A DNA stretch of 64,000 bases. It comes from Tridacna crocea (taxonomy: Eukaryota; Mollusca; Bivalvia; Cardiida; Cardiidae). This document shows positions 1-9,853 of this stretch, piece after piece. The position numbers and the translations under genes are program-made. Within the stretch, counting starts at the first letter, position 1; the number at the start of each line of letters is the position of its first letter. Below the pieces are notes generated by a model. It was not told the origin of the DNA. It ran no database searches and saw nothing but the letters and a program-made list of their open reading frames with translations. The stretch covers positions 26,805,673-26,869,672 of the forward strand of contig OX031070.1 in assembly GCA_943736015.1 (NCBI GenBank). The letters are read 5' to 3'.

Positions 1-81
1 TATCATAATGCCTCTCTCATTACTGAAGATACTTACTTCAAACTCATACTAGTTGTTTCCAAAAACATGGGCTGGTAACCA

Positions 82-310
82 TTAACCCTTTACCCCATAA
101 GGCATTTCTATGGTATCTCTAATTGACCCTAAATAACAGCAAGGATGAAGCGCTTTCTTATGTGTATATGACACCTTTTGATAGCATAGAAAACATTGTG
201 GCAAAAGGTGAAATTGCTCGTCACGAGCAATTTCACCTTTTGCCACAATGTTTTCCAAAGGCCTCTACAAGCAATGCGTAAAAATGAATATCTATAGAGT
301 AAAGGGTTAA
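82..310 (+). mobile_element. HM-C hairpin MITE
   Basis: Bounded by TTAA on both sides with inverted CCCTTTAC ends. The stem GTGGCAAAAGGTGAAATTGC pairs with its complement around GTCAC. The arms (CATAAGGCATTTCTATGG, and CTCTACAAGCAATGC) are unrelated to HM-A arms. The same arrangement recurs at 15891, 19056 and 56380. Confidence 0.88.
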
Positions 311-324
311 GACATTTTTGATGG

Positions 325-528
325 TATCCATGGTTGCAAGGTAGAGCATTGGCCTTGTACTTATGAGGCCTCGATTGATACCTGGAAGCAGATGTCAGCG
401 TTTTGATCCATCATGGGCCCACACAGTCGGCACGATTACTGGTGTAGTTCCCAGGATGCAGAATCAAGAGAGATTAGTATAAGTTGTAAACTTGTTTCTC
501 AATCAATGTAAAATGAATTATTTTTAAC
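325..528 (+). mobile_element. tRNA-derived SINE copy 1
   Basis: Begins with a degenerate tRNA-like region (GGTAGAGCATTGGCC, then a B-box-like GCCTCGATTGATACC). A body follows with ACTGGTGTAGTTCCCAGGA and a tail TTTCTCAATCAATGT. The same body and tail occur reverse-complemented near 18790 and 21740, so this is a dispersed family and not a tRNA gene. Confidence 0.7.
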
Positions 529-531
529 TGG

Positions 532-759
532 TTAACTCTTTACCACACAATCCCAACTTTTAACGACCCTGAGAAAGAAGCCTATACACAACTTATGGAA
601 AAAGAAGAAAATGCTGGTAGCCAACATTTTCTCCTTTTCCCACAATATTTTCTACCCTATCAAAGTAAAGAATCATCATATTAACAAGATTTATTTTGTT
701 CTTTGCAGATGCCGTCAATTTGGTCCAGTCCAAAAATTTGTTGTTTGGTAAAGAGTTAA
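532..759 (+). mobile_element. HM-A hairpin MITE
   Basis: Complete from TTAACTCTTTACC to GGTAAAGAGTTAA. The stem is damaged: the left arm reads ACTTATGGAAAAAGAAG and the core GGTAGCC. Confidence 0.85.
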
Positions 760-1055
760 ACTGAACTGATATATTTGTGACACAGTTATGGCCCCTTTTA
801 AACTTAAAATTTTCACTTAAAGCAATTGTAGCCAAATCTTGGCTCCCAAATGCTGTGCTCTTGTGTAAAAATTGTACAATTTATATTAGGTTATTGATGA
901 TTTACTTCCCTTTTCATTTCATCAAAGATGGTAAGAGAGCTTTTTAAAATAATGACAAAAATAGGCTAGATATAAACATACGCTACTGTTTTCAATACAT
1001 GCATAAATGTGGTAGTGGATTTTGTATTGTTACTCCTTTCAAATTCAAAACGAAT

Positions 1056-1292
1056 TTAATTCTTTACCAAACAATCCTGAGTTTTTACTGTCCTGCAGAA
1101 TGAGCCTTTTTGAAATTATTGTGGAAAAAGGAGAAAATGCTGGTTAACAGCATTTTCTCTTTTTTCCACAATAATTTCTTAACTTTAATGAATAATGCCA
1201 ATCATTTTAAACCACATTTAAGTTGTTTTTGTATGCAAATGTTTTCAATTCAGACACATCTACAGTCATGTCTGTTGTGTGGTGAAGTGGTA
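1056..1292 (+). mobile_element. HM-A, diverged
   Basis: Starts TTAATTCTTTACCAAAC. The hairpin core is GCTGGTTAACAGC with AATTATTGTGG / CCACAATAATT arms. The right arm decays after the ATGCAAATGTTTTCAATT block and the terminal repeat is lost. Confidence 0.65.
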
Positions 1293-1626
1293 TGGAGAAT
1301 TTTGAAACAATTTAGCATGTTATATACTGTATCAACCCCAATGCAAATATGATATCCAAATCATTGTGATTGCTTGCAATGATACTTAGACAGCTGATGT
1401 GTGTATAAATCATACATTCTAACATGACCTGTGAATTCGGCACTATGAATACAGTGCAAGGAAAACGTGGTAAAATCTATGTTACTCTATAAAGAGTGAT
1501 GTCATCTTGTATAAAATTAGTAAGTTAGGTATACAATGGAATATAGTCTTCATCTACGTTTTTACTTTAAGTATGAACTTCTTTTCCTTTGATGAAGAGT
1601 TGGGCATGTTAGGATCAAAATAGTCT
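1293..1626. other. unassigned AT-rich sequence
   Basis: No open frame with splice signals and no recognised repeat. Confidence 0.5.
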
Positions 1627-1790
1627 TCTGTCTATTGTGGTTTATTATTCAATAAACCACATTGTGAGTTACGAGGTGCAATGAATAAACCACTCGTGCC
1701 ATTGCCCTCATGGATTATTTATTGTGCCTCATTACTTGTAACTGGTTTATTGAATGATAAACCATGATAGAAAGAAGAATATTTCTTAAG
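1627..1790. repeat. palindromic element H, copy 1
   Basis: Inverted repeat about 165 bp long: TCTATTGTGGTTTATTATTC near the left is matched by the complement of GAATGATAAACCATGATAGA on the right, with an inner pair TGAGTTACGAGGTGCAAT / ATTGTGCCTCATTACTT. A second copy is at 54705. Confidence 0.75.
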
Positions 1791-1908
1791 TTTACATGGT
1801 GTGTTTGATTTAGAAAGGCTATCAAGCAAAGCATAGGAATTTCGTTTGGTGCCAACCAAAGGCCAATCAAATAAAATTCAGGATCCAAGCCTGCTGAACT
1901 CTCTCAAA

Positions 1909-2132
1909 TCTTTATCAAACAACAAAAATTTTAGACATTTTCAAATTCATAGCATTTGCAGACGTCAAAATAGAAGTGACTGAAAATCTGAAATTTGTAT
2001 TGGGGATGATAGAAAACATTGTGGGTAAAGGAGAAAATGCTGGTAACCAGCATTTTTTTCCTTTTCCCACAATGTTTTCAAAAGGCTTCTTTCACAGGGG
2101 TGTTCATTTGATATTGTGTGGTAAAGGGTTAA
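1909..2132 (-). mobile_element. HM-A hairpin MITE
   Basis: The left end has lost TTAA (reads CTTTATCAAACAAC); the right end is intact at AAAGGGTTAA. The centre is GGTAACC although minus copies usually carry GGTTACC, so the core may have flipped or mutated. Confidence 0.8.
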
Positions 2133-2200
2133 ACCTCAGGATCGTGTGGTAAAGGTTTAAAGAAAACTTTTAAAGTAAGGTGCTTGTCAGAAATTCATGA

Positions 2201-2368
2201 TTAACCCTCTGCAACACAACCCCAATATTGAACAGCCTTGAGAAAAATATCTATGAACAATGAAAACATTGTGGGAAGAGGAGATAACGCTCGTAACTAG
2301 TGAATTCTCCCTTTTTGACGGTGTTTTCTTCCCAATCAAAGAAGTTCCATCACTTGAAGCACAATGTA
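2201..2368 (+). mobile_element. HM, diverged and right-truncated
   Basis: TTAACCCTCTGCAACACAACCCC followed by AACATTGTGGGAAGAGGAGA. The core reads CGCTCGTAACTAG, closer to the HM-B core than to HM-A. The right arm ends where the next HM copy begins. Confidence 0.55.
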
Positions 2369-2598
2369 TTAACTCTTTACCACACGATCCCGACTTTTAA
2401 TGACCCCGAGAAAGAAGCCTTTGGAAAACACCGTGGGAAGAAGAGAAAATGCTGGTAACCCACATTTTCTCCTTTCCCACTGTGTTTTCTACCCTTCCCA
2501 AACTAAATTCTAATTTTTCAGTCACCTTGACTTTGTCGTCTGTAAATGCTTTCAATTTGGACCAGTCTAAAATTTTTTTGTGTGTAGTAAAGAGTTAA
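2369..2598 (+). mobile_element. HM-A hairpin MITE
   Basis: Complete between TTAA tetramers. The stem reads CACCGTGGGAAG... on the left against CCCACTGTGTTTTC on the right. Confidence 0.87.
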
Positions 2599-2657
2599 GT
2601 TGTCTGCAGATGCTTTCAATATAGACAATTCTAGGATTTTTTTGTGTGGTAAATAGG
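2599..2657 (+). mobile_element. HM-A right-end fragment
   Basis: Only the terminal ~60 bp of a right arm (GTCTGCAGATGCTTTCAATA to TGTGGTAAATAG), wedged between two fuller copies. It looks like the remnant of a copy split by a later insertion. Confidence 0.6.
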
Positions 2658-2882
2658 TAACTCTTTACCACAAATCAAAATTATAGACAGATCCAAATTG
2701 GAAGCATTTCTAAACAACATAGTAAATGTGACACAAGTAATGGGATTTGTCTCAAAAGATAAGATAATATTGTGGGAAAAGAAGATAATGCTGGTTACCA
2801 GCATTTTCTCCTTCTCCCACAATGTTTCAAAAGTTTTCACTCTCAGGGCCATTAAAACTGGAATTGTGTGATAAAGCGTTAA
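2658..2882 (-). mobile_element. HM-A hairpin MITE
   Basis: Left boundary mutated to GTAA, right boundary TTAA. Core GGTTACC, stem nearly intact. Confidence 0.82.
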
Positions 2883-3221
2883 CTACAATGCTGTTCTAAA
2901 CAAGCGTACCTGTCTCTATGTATAAAAGTAAATATTTAATTGTGATAATAGGTCACCTCTCACCGAAGCCATAAAAAAAGAATAAAATCAAGTGGTTTGA
3001 ATTGAAATACTAATGAAAAATCTCGAGAGGAAATTGAAAGAAAACAGTGATTTATTCCTCTTGTGCAACTTCCAGCTCTCTCTCTGATTGTTGCAGTTAG
3101 CCTTTCATGGAAATTATATTGACCATTTACCACTCAGCAGAATTTTAGCCTAATCCATAGTGAAGTAATTGTCAGATGACATTTTAAATGTTTTCCTTAA
3201 AAAAAAAAGACACACGCATCC
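2883..3221. other. unassigned sequence
   Basis: AT-rich. Nothing recognised. Confidence 0.5.
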
Positions 3222-3620
3222 ACATTGACCAACCACTCTTGAGAAGGTCCCATGTCTTATTCTTCATTAATATTCCAAATTTGAAAATAACACAATTTCT
3301 GATTGGCTAAACCATATGGTTAACCCTTTCCCAAATAGCAAATTTTGGACTCTTCCAAACCAAAAGGGACGACAATTTCAGGTTTGGAGAAAATGCCAGA
3401 AAGTTCTCAAACAGGGTAGAAAACACTGTGGGAAAGGAGAAATTGCTCGTTACGAGCAGTTTGTCCTTTTCCCACAGTGTTTTCAAAAGACTTTTACTGC
3501 AGACACGTAAAAACCAGGGCTTGTTTGGGAAATGGTTTAGCCAATAAGAAGTAGTTTCAAATTTAGAAAATCTCAAAGAATAAGGATATTTTTAAGAATG
3601 ATTGGTGTATGTGTATGTGG
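3222..3620. mobile_element. palindromic element D, copy 1, split by HM-B
   Basis: Outer inverted repeat: CCAACCACTCTTGAGAA, CTTATTCTTC and TGATTGGCTAAACCATATGG on the left; GGTTTAGCCAATAAGAAG, AGAATAAGG and TTAAGAATGATTGGTG on the right. The same palindrome without the HM insert is seen at 32962, and its core (TTGGCTAAACCA/TGGTTTAGCCAA) at 36000. Confidence 0.75.
3320..3539 (-). mobile_element. HM-B hairpin MITE nested in element D
   Basis: TTAACCCTTTCCCAAA start; end mutated to TTTAG. Core TTGCTCGTTACGAGCAG, stem ACACTGTGGG paired with CCCACAGTGT. The insertion point is the TTAA-like centre of the surrounding palindrome. Confidence 0.85.
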
Positions 3621-3815
3621 ACCCAAATCCTGTTCCCCAAGTTATTCATATTGGGCATTTTGCCTTTCATTTATTATGGAACATACAACCTTGCTAATGA
3701 CCAAAAAACAAATACAGCTTATCTTCAAAAACTAATATCATATGGGGTAAATCCTTAAATACACCAATAAAAACTCATTCCTTTTTTATGGTGAAAGATT
3801 TATTAAATGAGGAGT

Positions 3816-4657
3816 AGATTTTTAGCTCACCTTAGCACGAAGTAATAGTGCTGTGTCTGTCGTCTGTCGTCAACTTTTTACCTTGTGTACGCTCTAGAGG
3901 CCACATTTTTCATCAGATACTCATGAAACTTGGTCAGAATATTTGTCTTTATGAAATCTCGAACAAGTTGGAAATTGGGTCATGTTGGGTCAAAAACTAG
4001 ATTACCAGGTCAAATCTTAGAAAAACCATGTATACGCTCTGGATGCCACATTTTCGGTCCAACACTCTTGAAAATTGGTCAGAATGTTTGCCTTGATAAT
4101 ATCTTGCATGAGTTTGAAAATGGGTCATGTTGGGCCAAACACTAGGTCAAAACTTTGTGCATGCTCTGCAGGACACATTTTCAGTCTTATACTCCTGAAA
4201 CCTCTTCATAATATTTGCCTTGGTGATACCTTGAATGAGATTGAAAACGGGTCATGTGGATTCAAAAACTAGGTCACTGGGTCAAATATTAGAAAAACCT
4301 TGTGTACACTCTAGAGGCCACATTTTCTGCCTGATACTCTTCAAACTTGGTCAGAATGTTTGTTTTGGTGATGTCTCAAAAGAGTTTGATAATGGGTAAT
4401 GTTCGGATCCAAAACTAGGCCACTTGGTCAAATCTTAGAAAAACCTTATGTACGCTGTAGAGTCCACATTTTCAGTCCAATACTCATGAAACTTCGTCAG
4501 AATGTTTGTCTTATTGATATCTCAAAAGTGTTTGATAATGGGTAATGTCTGATAAAAAACTAGGTCACTTGGAAACAAGATTGAAAATGGTTAAAGTTTG
4601 GTCAATAGACTCACGTGAGCGTGAGCAGCGATTTCAGGGCCATCATGGCCCTCTTGT
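3816..4657 (+). repeat. tandem-core element, ~145-bp units
   Basis: Begins TTTTTAGCTCACC and ends near CATCATGGCCCTCTTGT. Between them are about five diverged units, each with GTGTACGCTCTAGAGG, CCACATTTT, ACTTGGTCAGAATGTTTG and GGTCAAAAACTAGGTCAC, starting near 3896, 4038, 4165, 4309 and 4457. A related element is at 34999. The layout fits pearl or Helentron-like non-autonomous elements (inference). Confidence 0.75.
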
Positions 4658-4820
4658 ATACCATAATGATGAAGTTTGTGGTTTATGTAAACAATAAAAA
4701 AAGAATGTATGCATGTACTGTTTGCTTCAATTTTATAACATGGAAATTCAGTTTCTATGTGTGCTAGCAGTGTCCTTGGGTAATGTGCTTCAGTACCCCA
4801 GCTTTTAATTTCTGTAAAAC

Positions 4821-4972
4821 TCTTAACCAAAGGATAACCCTGACAAAAACTACTTCAGAAAAAAATTGTAGAAAAAAAAGAGAAATTTCTTATATTAACA
4901 AGCATTTTCTCCTTTTCCGACATTTTTTGTTCCTTATCAGAGATGTACCTCATCATCTAAAAGAATTTCATC
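4821..4972 (+). mobile_element. HM remnant
   Basis: Only scattered pieces are recognisable: AAAATTGTAGAAAAAAAAGA, then AAGCATTTTCTCCTTTTCC. Confidence 0.4.
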
Positions 4973-4973
4973 C

Positions 4974-5165
4974 TTTACTCTTTCCCAAACAAGCCCTGGT
5001 TTTTAAGTCTCTGCAGTACAAGTCTTTAGAAAACACTGTGCGAAAAGGAGAAATTGCTCGTAACGAGCGATTTCTCCTTTTCCCAAAATGTTTTCTAGCC
5101 TATCAGAAAACTCTCTGCCATTCTCATCAAATACAAAATTGTCATCTGCAAACTCTTTGTGAGTT
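4974..5165 (+). mobile_element. HM-B, right-truncated
   Basis: Starts TTTACTCTTTCCCAAACAAG with the CCCTGGTTTTTA arm. Core TTGCTCGTAACGAGCGA. The right arm (GTCATCTGCAAACTC) stops before its terminal repeat. Confidence 0.75.
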
Positions 5166-5289
5166 CAATACCTGGATGAGGCAAACTTTCTTTCCGGCGT
5201 ATTTTAGACTCTTACCTCTGCTGAAGTAAGTGAGAAAAGTAGTCAGTGGCTTTGGAAAGAAAGTAGTGTTAATACTGGTATGAGAAAAC

Positions 5290-5368
5290 CAGGAAACACA
5301 TGTGCGTCACCGACCGCAATGATATGACCATAGCTGTTAAAGTGGCGTTAAACCCCAATAGAACCAAC
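5290..5368 (+). mobile_element. SINE tail fragment
   Basis: Contains AATGATATGACCATAGCTGT followed by AAAGTGGCGTTAAACCCCAA. I recognise this as a 3' part shared by many molluscan SINEs; no tRNA-like head is visible. Confidence 0.55.
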
Positions 5369-5544
5369 AGAGCAAGTTCAAAAGGGTATATAAAAAGCTA
5401 ATCACTTCAACTACTGATAAACTTTCCATATAAAGAAATTGTTTTGGATTTGAAATCTCTCTTAATCAAGTTTGCATGTAACCTGACACTCACAGTCTCC
5501 TGTGATGTTTTGAAATTTTAACTTTGCCTTCGAACATTGTTTTT

Positions 5545-5711
5545 TATCCTTTACTAAACAATCCCTAATTTTGACTCCCTTACTTGAAGAAGATGACCTT
5601 TGGAAACATTGTGGGAAAGGAAAAAACACACTTTCTCCTTTTCCCACAATATTTTCCAACGGCCTTTTCCACAGGGTCATGTAAACTTGGGATTTTTTGG
5701 TTAGGGGTTAA
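5545..5711. mobile_element. HM, symmetric (two CCCGACTTTT-type arms)
   Basis: Only ~165 bp. Both flanks carry the short-arm sequence (AATCCCTAATTTTGACTCCC on the left, ACAGGGTCATGTAAACTTGG on the right), making a palindrome almost end to end. The stem AACATTGTGGGAAAGG is intact; the core is collapsed. Confidence 0.75.
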
Positions 5712-5936
5712 CTCATTACCAAACAACAAACTTTTTGGCTTGTTCAAATCAAAACCATTTGCAGACTACAAAATAAAAGTGACTGAAAAGCTGAAATTTG
5801 TTTTGTGATGGGTAGAAAACATTGTGGGAAAAGGAGAAAATGCTGGTTACCAGCATTTTCTCCTTTTCCCACGATGTTTTCAAAAGGCCTCTTTCCCAGA
5901 GTCGTTAAAAGTCGGGATTGTGTGGTAAAGAGTTAA
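5708..5936 (-). mobile_element. HM-A hairpin MITE
   Basis: Shares its left TTAA with the preceding symmetric copy. Stem nearly perfect (CCCACGATG mismatch); core GGTTACC. Confidence 0.9.
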
Positions 5937-6001
5937 GACAGGAGTAATGTGGGTTAAATAGGAGTATGTGACCCAACATGCATTACCTGTATTTTAATCT
6001 T

Positions 6002-6231
6002 TTAACCCATTACCACACAATCCCTACTTTTGACGACCCCGAGATGGAAGCCTTTTGAAAACATTGTGGGAAAAGTGGAAAATGCTGGTAACCAGCATTT
6101 TCTCCTTTTCCCACAATGTTTTCTACCCTTCCCAAAACAGATTTTAATTTTTTGAGTGATATCAATTTTGTCGTCTGCGAATGCTTCTAACTTGGACTAG
6201 TCTTAAGTTTTGTCGTTTGGTAAATGAGTAA
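6002..6231 (+). mobile_element. HM-A hairpin MITE
   Basis: TTAACCCATTACCACAC start; right TTAA mutated to GTAA. Core GGTAACC with near-perfect arms (one AAAAGTGGA mismatch). Confidence 0.88.
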
Positions 6232-6249
6232 AGCACCTTTCACTACTAT

Positions 6250-6345
6250 GGTTGCCTTTGTGGCAAGTGTAGATCAAGATCAGGCTGCACAAAATGTGTA
6301 CAAAATTTACAGCCCTGATCTTTAATCTGTACTGTCTACTTCCTG
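6250..6345. repeat. AGATCAGACTGCA palindrome (family E)
   Basis: GTGTAGATCAAGATCAGGCTGC is mirrored imperfectly by AGCCCTGATCTTTAATCTGT. One of about ten such short palindromes in the window. Confidence 0.6.
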
Positions 6346-6483
6346 AAACATTGTAGACAAAAGCAAACATTAAACTGCAATTCTTTGGGTTGTATTACTA
6401 GGATAAAAATGCCTGATAGGTGTGATCGGGACCCTAAGGGATAACCCTTACAACCATACATAAAACAGATTTTATCTGTTGCT

Positions 6484-6713
6484 TTAACTCGTTACCAAAC
6501 GACAATATTTTATGCTGGTCCAAATTGAAAGCATTTGCAGACGACAAAATAAAGGTGACAAAAAAATTAGAATTTGGTTTGGGAAGGGGTAAAAAACACT
6601 GTGGGAAAAGGAGAAAATGCTGGTTACCAGCATTTTCTCCTGTTCCCACAGTGTTTTCAAAAGGCTGCTTTCTCAGGGTCGTTAGAAGTCGGGATTGTGG
6701 GGTAAAGAGTGAA
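6484..6713 (-). mobile_element. HM-A hairpin MITE
   Basis: TTAACTCGTTACC start; right TTAA changed to GTGAA. The stem has the paired variant ACACTGTGGG / CCCACAGTGT. Confidence 0.87.
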
Positions 6714-6754
6714 AGACTTTATCCTTCAACCAACCAATAACCGAAAAAGGGGTT

Positions 6755-6880
6755 TAGTAACAAGCATTTTCTCCCTTTGACACAATGTTTTCCACTCTTT
6801 TATAGTCAGAAATCTTTCTTTGAGCAATACAATTGAATGCATTCTTCTGCAAATGCTTTCAATTTTGTTCAGTCGGAATG
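6755..6880 (+). mobile_element. HM right-half remnant
   Basis: AACAAGCATTTTCTCC, ACACAATGTTTTCC and TGCAAATGCTTTCAATTT in order; left half missing. Confidence 0.55.
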
Positions 6881-7201
6881 GCTGTGGTTTCGTACAGGTA
6901 TAATGTTTTAAAGTGTGACACTCTGCCTTTCAAACCTTTCATTGATTTTCACTGGCATTCTTTCAGTTGGAAAATAATAGAAATAATTAGCAGTAAAAGT
7001 ATGTGCTGTCAGTTGAAAAATAACGAAGTTATCAGGTGGTAGTCTTACAGTACAAAATAACGTGATTTTGCAGACATAATGAGTGTGGAGCTTTCCTTTT
7101 TCATGAAATCTTTTGGAATTAATCTTTTTTTTTCATGTTGTATGAAGAGTTCTGACTTAGATTATATTTGTAATGAAAGCTGTTAATCTTAATTTATTTT
7201 G
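6881..7201. other. unassigned sequence
   Basis: No gene or named repeat seen. Confidence 0.5.
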
Positions 7202-7431
7202 TTAACTCTTTACCACAGAATCCCGACTTTTAACTACCCTGAGAAAAAGGCCTTTTGAAAACATTGTTGGAAAAGGAGAAAATGCTGGTAACCAGAATTT
7301 TCTCCTTTTCCAACAATGCTTTCTACCCTTCCTGAAACAAATTTTGATTTCTGAGTTGTTTATTTTGTCGTCTGCAAATGCTTTCAATTTGGACATGTCT
7401 TAAATTTTGTTGTTTGGTAAAGTCGAGTTAA
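7202..7431 (+). mobile_element. HM-A hairpin MITE
   Basis: Complete. Paired stem variant ACATTGTTGGAAAAGG / CCTTTTCCAACAATG: the G-to-T change is matched by C-to-A in the other arm. Confidence 0.88.
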
Positions 7432-7451
7432 GTGACTAAGTAGGGTAAATC

Positions 7452-7640
7452 TTACCTTTACCACACAATTATAGGACCTTGAGAAAATAGCCTTTTGTAA
7501 ACTATGTGGGAAAAGGAGAAAATGCTGGGAGCATTTTGTCTACACTGTCAGAGACAAATATCATTACTCCGCTACATTTAATTTGCTGTCTGCAATTGCT
7601 TCTAATTTGGATGTCTAAAATTTAATTGTTTCAGAAAAAG
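7452..7640 (+). mobile_element. HM-A, degenerate
   Basis: Left arm and left stem present (TGTGGGAAAAGGAGAAAATG); most of the right stem is deleted after GGGAGCATTTTG. Confidence 0.55.
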
Positions 7641-7679
7641 TTATTTGACTTGCTGGTTGGCTGTCTTGGTCTTTTGAAT

Positions 7680-7810
7680 GATTGAGTGAGTGGTAGGTTC
7701 ATTGGTTGGTTGGTTGGTTAGTGTATGGGTGAGTGGATGGATAGATGGATTCATTCATTCATTTGTTAGTTTGTTCTTTTGTTCGTTCATTCATTCATTC
7801 ATGCATTTGT
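7680..7810. repeat. tetranucleotide microsatellite tract
   Basis: Runs of TGGT, GGAT/AGAT and TTCA repeats such as TTGGTTGGTTGGTTGG and CATTCATTCATTCAT. Confidence 0.85.
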
Positions 7811-7817
7811 ATTATCA

Positions 7818-8046
7818 TTAACCCTTTACCAAACGACAAAATTTTAGACTAGTCCAAATTGAAAGCACTTGCAGACGACAAAATAAGCATAAGTCAAGAA
7901 ATGAAATTTGTTTCCAGCAGGGTAGTAAACATTGTGGGAAAAGGAGAAAATGCTGGTTACCAGCGTTTTCTCCTTTTCCCACCATGTTTTCAAAATGCTC
8001 CTTTCTCAGGGTTGTAAAAACTAGGGATTGTTTTGTAAAGGGTTAA
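7818..8046 (-). mobile_element. HM-A hairpin MITE
   Basis: Complete between TTAA tetramers. Stem mismatches at CAGCGTTTTC and CCCACCATG. Confidence 0.88.
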
Positions 8047-8261
8047 ATACTTGTACATAAGGAGAAATGATAAACTTTTGCTTGACTAAAACTTTTTATT
8101 GCTCTGTTCTTCAAATAATTTGATTATCTGAAGGAAAATGGCTATTGTAGAGACATTTCTCAAACATTGAAAGCACTTCAAATATCTCAATAAAAGTTTT
8201 CTATATTATTTGAAAAAGATATTTCAATACAACCTTTAAGCATGGAGAAAGAAATACTCTA

Positions 8262-8480
8262 ACTTTTTTACCAAACAAAAAGTGGTCCTATGGGAGAACG
8301 CTTTTTACAACAATTTGTGGCTAAAAGAAGAAAAATCTGGTATTGTCCATCATGTTCTTAAAAATTCCCACAAAGAACTAAAGCTAAATTGAAAGCTTTA
8401 AAATCATTATGGGAAAAGGAGAAAATACAGGTAAAAAAACATTTTCTCCTGTTCTCATAATGTGTTTTATCCACTTAGAG
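8262..8480. mobile_element. HM remnants
   Basis: Two decayed pieces. The clearer is a hairpin around 8400-8470 (ATCATTATGGGAAAAGGAG with CTCCTGTTCTCATAATG). Confidence 0.45.
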
Positions 8481-8491
8481 ACAGTCATCAT

Positions 8492-8719
8492 TTAACCCTT
8501 TACCAAACAACAAAATATTAGACTTATCCAAATTGAAAGCATTTGCAGACGACAAAATAAATGTAACTTAAAAATTGAAACTTGACCTTGGCATAGTAGA
8601 AAACATTGTGGGAAAAGGAGAAAATGCTGGTTACCAGCATTTTCTCCTTTTCACACAATGTTTCAGAAGGCTTCTCACTCTGGGTTGTAAAAACCAGGAG
8701 TCGTTCGGTAAAGGATTAA
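8492..8719 (-). mobile_element. HM-A hairpin MITE
   Basis: TTAACCCTTTACCAAAC to AAAGGATTAA. Long left stem intact; right stem CACACAATG has lost a C-C pair. Confidence 0.88.
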
Positions 8720-8799
8720 TCATCAGTAATATTTACTTAGTTATCTGCCAAAATGTTTTAAATTTAGACATGTTTAGAATTTTGTCCATGGTAAGGACT
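8720..8799 (+). mobile_element. HM-A right-end fragment
   Basis: About 80 bp of right arm (GTTATCTGCCAAAATG to TTTGTCCATGGTAAGG). Confidence 0.5.
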
Positions 8800-9258
8800 T
8801 TAAAACTCTTTACCACACCATCCCGACTTTTAACGACCTTTAGATAGGAAACAATTGAAAACATTGTGGGAAAAGGAGAAAATGCTGGTAACCAGCATTT
8901 TCTCCTTTTTCCCACAATGTTTTCTACCCTTCACAAAAGATAAATGAATAAAAAGAGATCAAACTCCAAATATCATTTTGAAAAAATATTTTAATCCCGA
9001 CTTGTTTCGGTTATTTCAAACCTTTATCAAGGGACATATTGTTTATTATTAAAGGTTGATGACATCAACGTCACATGACGTCAATGGCAACAACGCCAGA
9101 AAATGGCAACAACTTTGGCACAAAAATATATATACATGTATATATAATATATATCTACAGCTTTAGTATATTTAACACAAACAGAATCCAAGAAGATGCA
9201 AAAATTAAAATGCAAATGCTTTCAATTTGGACAAACCCTAAATATTGTCATTTGGTAA
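8800..9258 (+). mobile_element. HM-A interrupted by a Penelope-like piece
   Basis: Left arm and an intact hairpin run to CTACCCTTCACAAAA. The right arm resumes only at ATGCAAATGCTTTCAATTTG, so the middle of the right arm has been replaced by the nested sequence. Confidence 0.82.
8939..9209 (-). mobile_element. Penelope-like element fragment
   Basis: Read on the minus strand it has CCCTTGATAAAGGT, GAAATAACCGAAACAAG and TCGGGATTAAAATAT, the layout of the terminal region of Penelope-like retroelements as I know them. An AT-rich microsatellite follows (9127-9155). No reverse transcriptase remains and no target duplication is visible. Confidence 0.5.
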
Positions 9259-9480
9259 CTCATTACCAAATGACAAATTTTGGGCTTATCCCAATTGGAA
9301 GCATTTGCAGACAACCAAATAAAAGTGACTGAAATTTTGAAATTTGTTTTGTGAAGGGTAGAAAATATTGACGGGAAAAGGAGAAAATGCTAGTTACCAG
9401 CATTTTCTGCTCTTCCCACGATGTTTTCTAAATGCTTCCTCCTCAGGGTCGTCAAAAGTAGGGATTGTGTGCTAATGGTT
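9255..9480 (-). mobile_element. HM-A hairpin MITE
   Basis: Abuts the preceding copy through a shared mutated boundary (GGTAACTC). The right terminal repeat has decayed to GCTAATGG. Confidence 0.8.
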
Positions 9481-9787
9481 TGTTCAAGTCACACAATCAT
9501 ATTTTTTGTTATGGTAAAGAATGAGGAGTCGCTGGTTATAAAGCTGGAATCCAGAGTCTAAGGAGAAGTGCTTGTAGAGTACAACCACAATAAAGATAAC
9601 ATTTATATATATACAAGTGAAGTTTACAAACAGTTTTATCTCAAGACCAAGAAGTGATGAAACAAACTTTAAATTTATGTGGGTTCATTTATTTAGCAGT
9701 TTTTTTCATAGACATCGTTTAAGCAGATAGGATTAAAAAACTGTGACTTGACATATAGGAGTATTTGTGTAAACGTTTTGTTTTAAG
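9481..9787. other. sequence upstream of exon 1
   Basis: Ends with a T-rich tract and AG (CGTTTTGTTTTAAG), a plausible splice acceptor. That implies an upstream, probably untranslated, exon not identified here. No promoter element could be supported. Confidence 0.4.
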
Positions 9788-9853
9788 ACCATCATGGATT
9801 TGGATTATGATCAACTTCGAGATATTCGCAAGCGTTTTCTGACAGTGTCCGAT
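9788..9853 (+). CDS. coiled-coil gene, exon 1 (first found)
   Basis: Encodes MDLDYDQLRDIRKRFLTVSD (residues 1-20), donor GTAAGT. The ATG at 9794 has A at -3 and G at +4, a good start context. The frame is also open through the two preceding codons to the acceptor, so an upstream coding exon cannot be excluded. Ends in phase 0. Confidence 0.8.

Noticed and set aside
325..420. Possible tRNA gene in the SINE head
   Set aside because: No cloverleaf can be completed, and the same sequence is followed by the SINE body in three places.
4783..5229. 148-codon open frame
   Set aside because: It spans an HM remnant and an HM-B copy; the sequence is explained by repeats.
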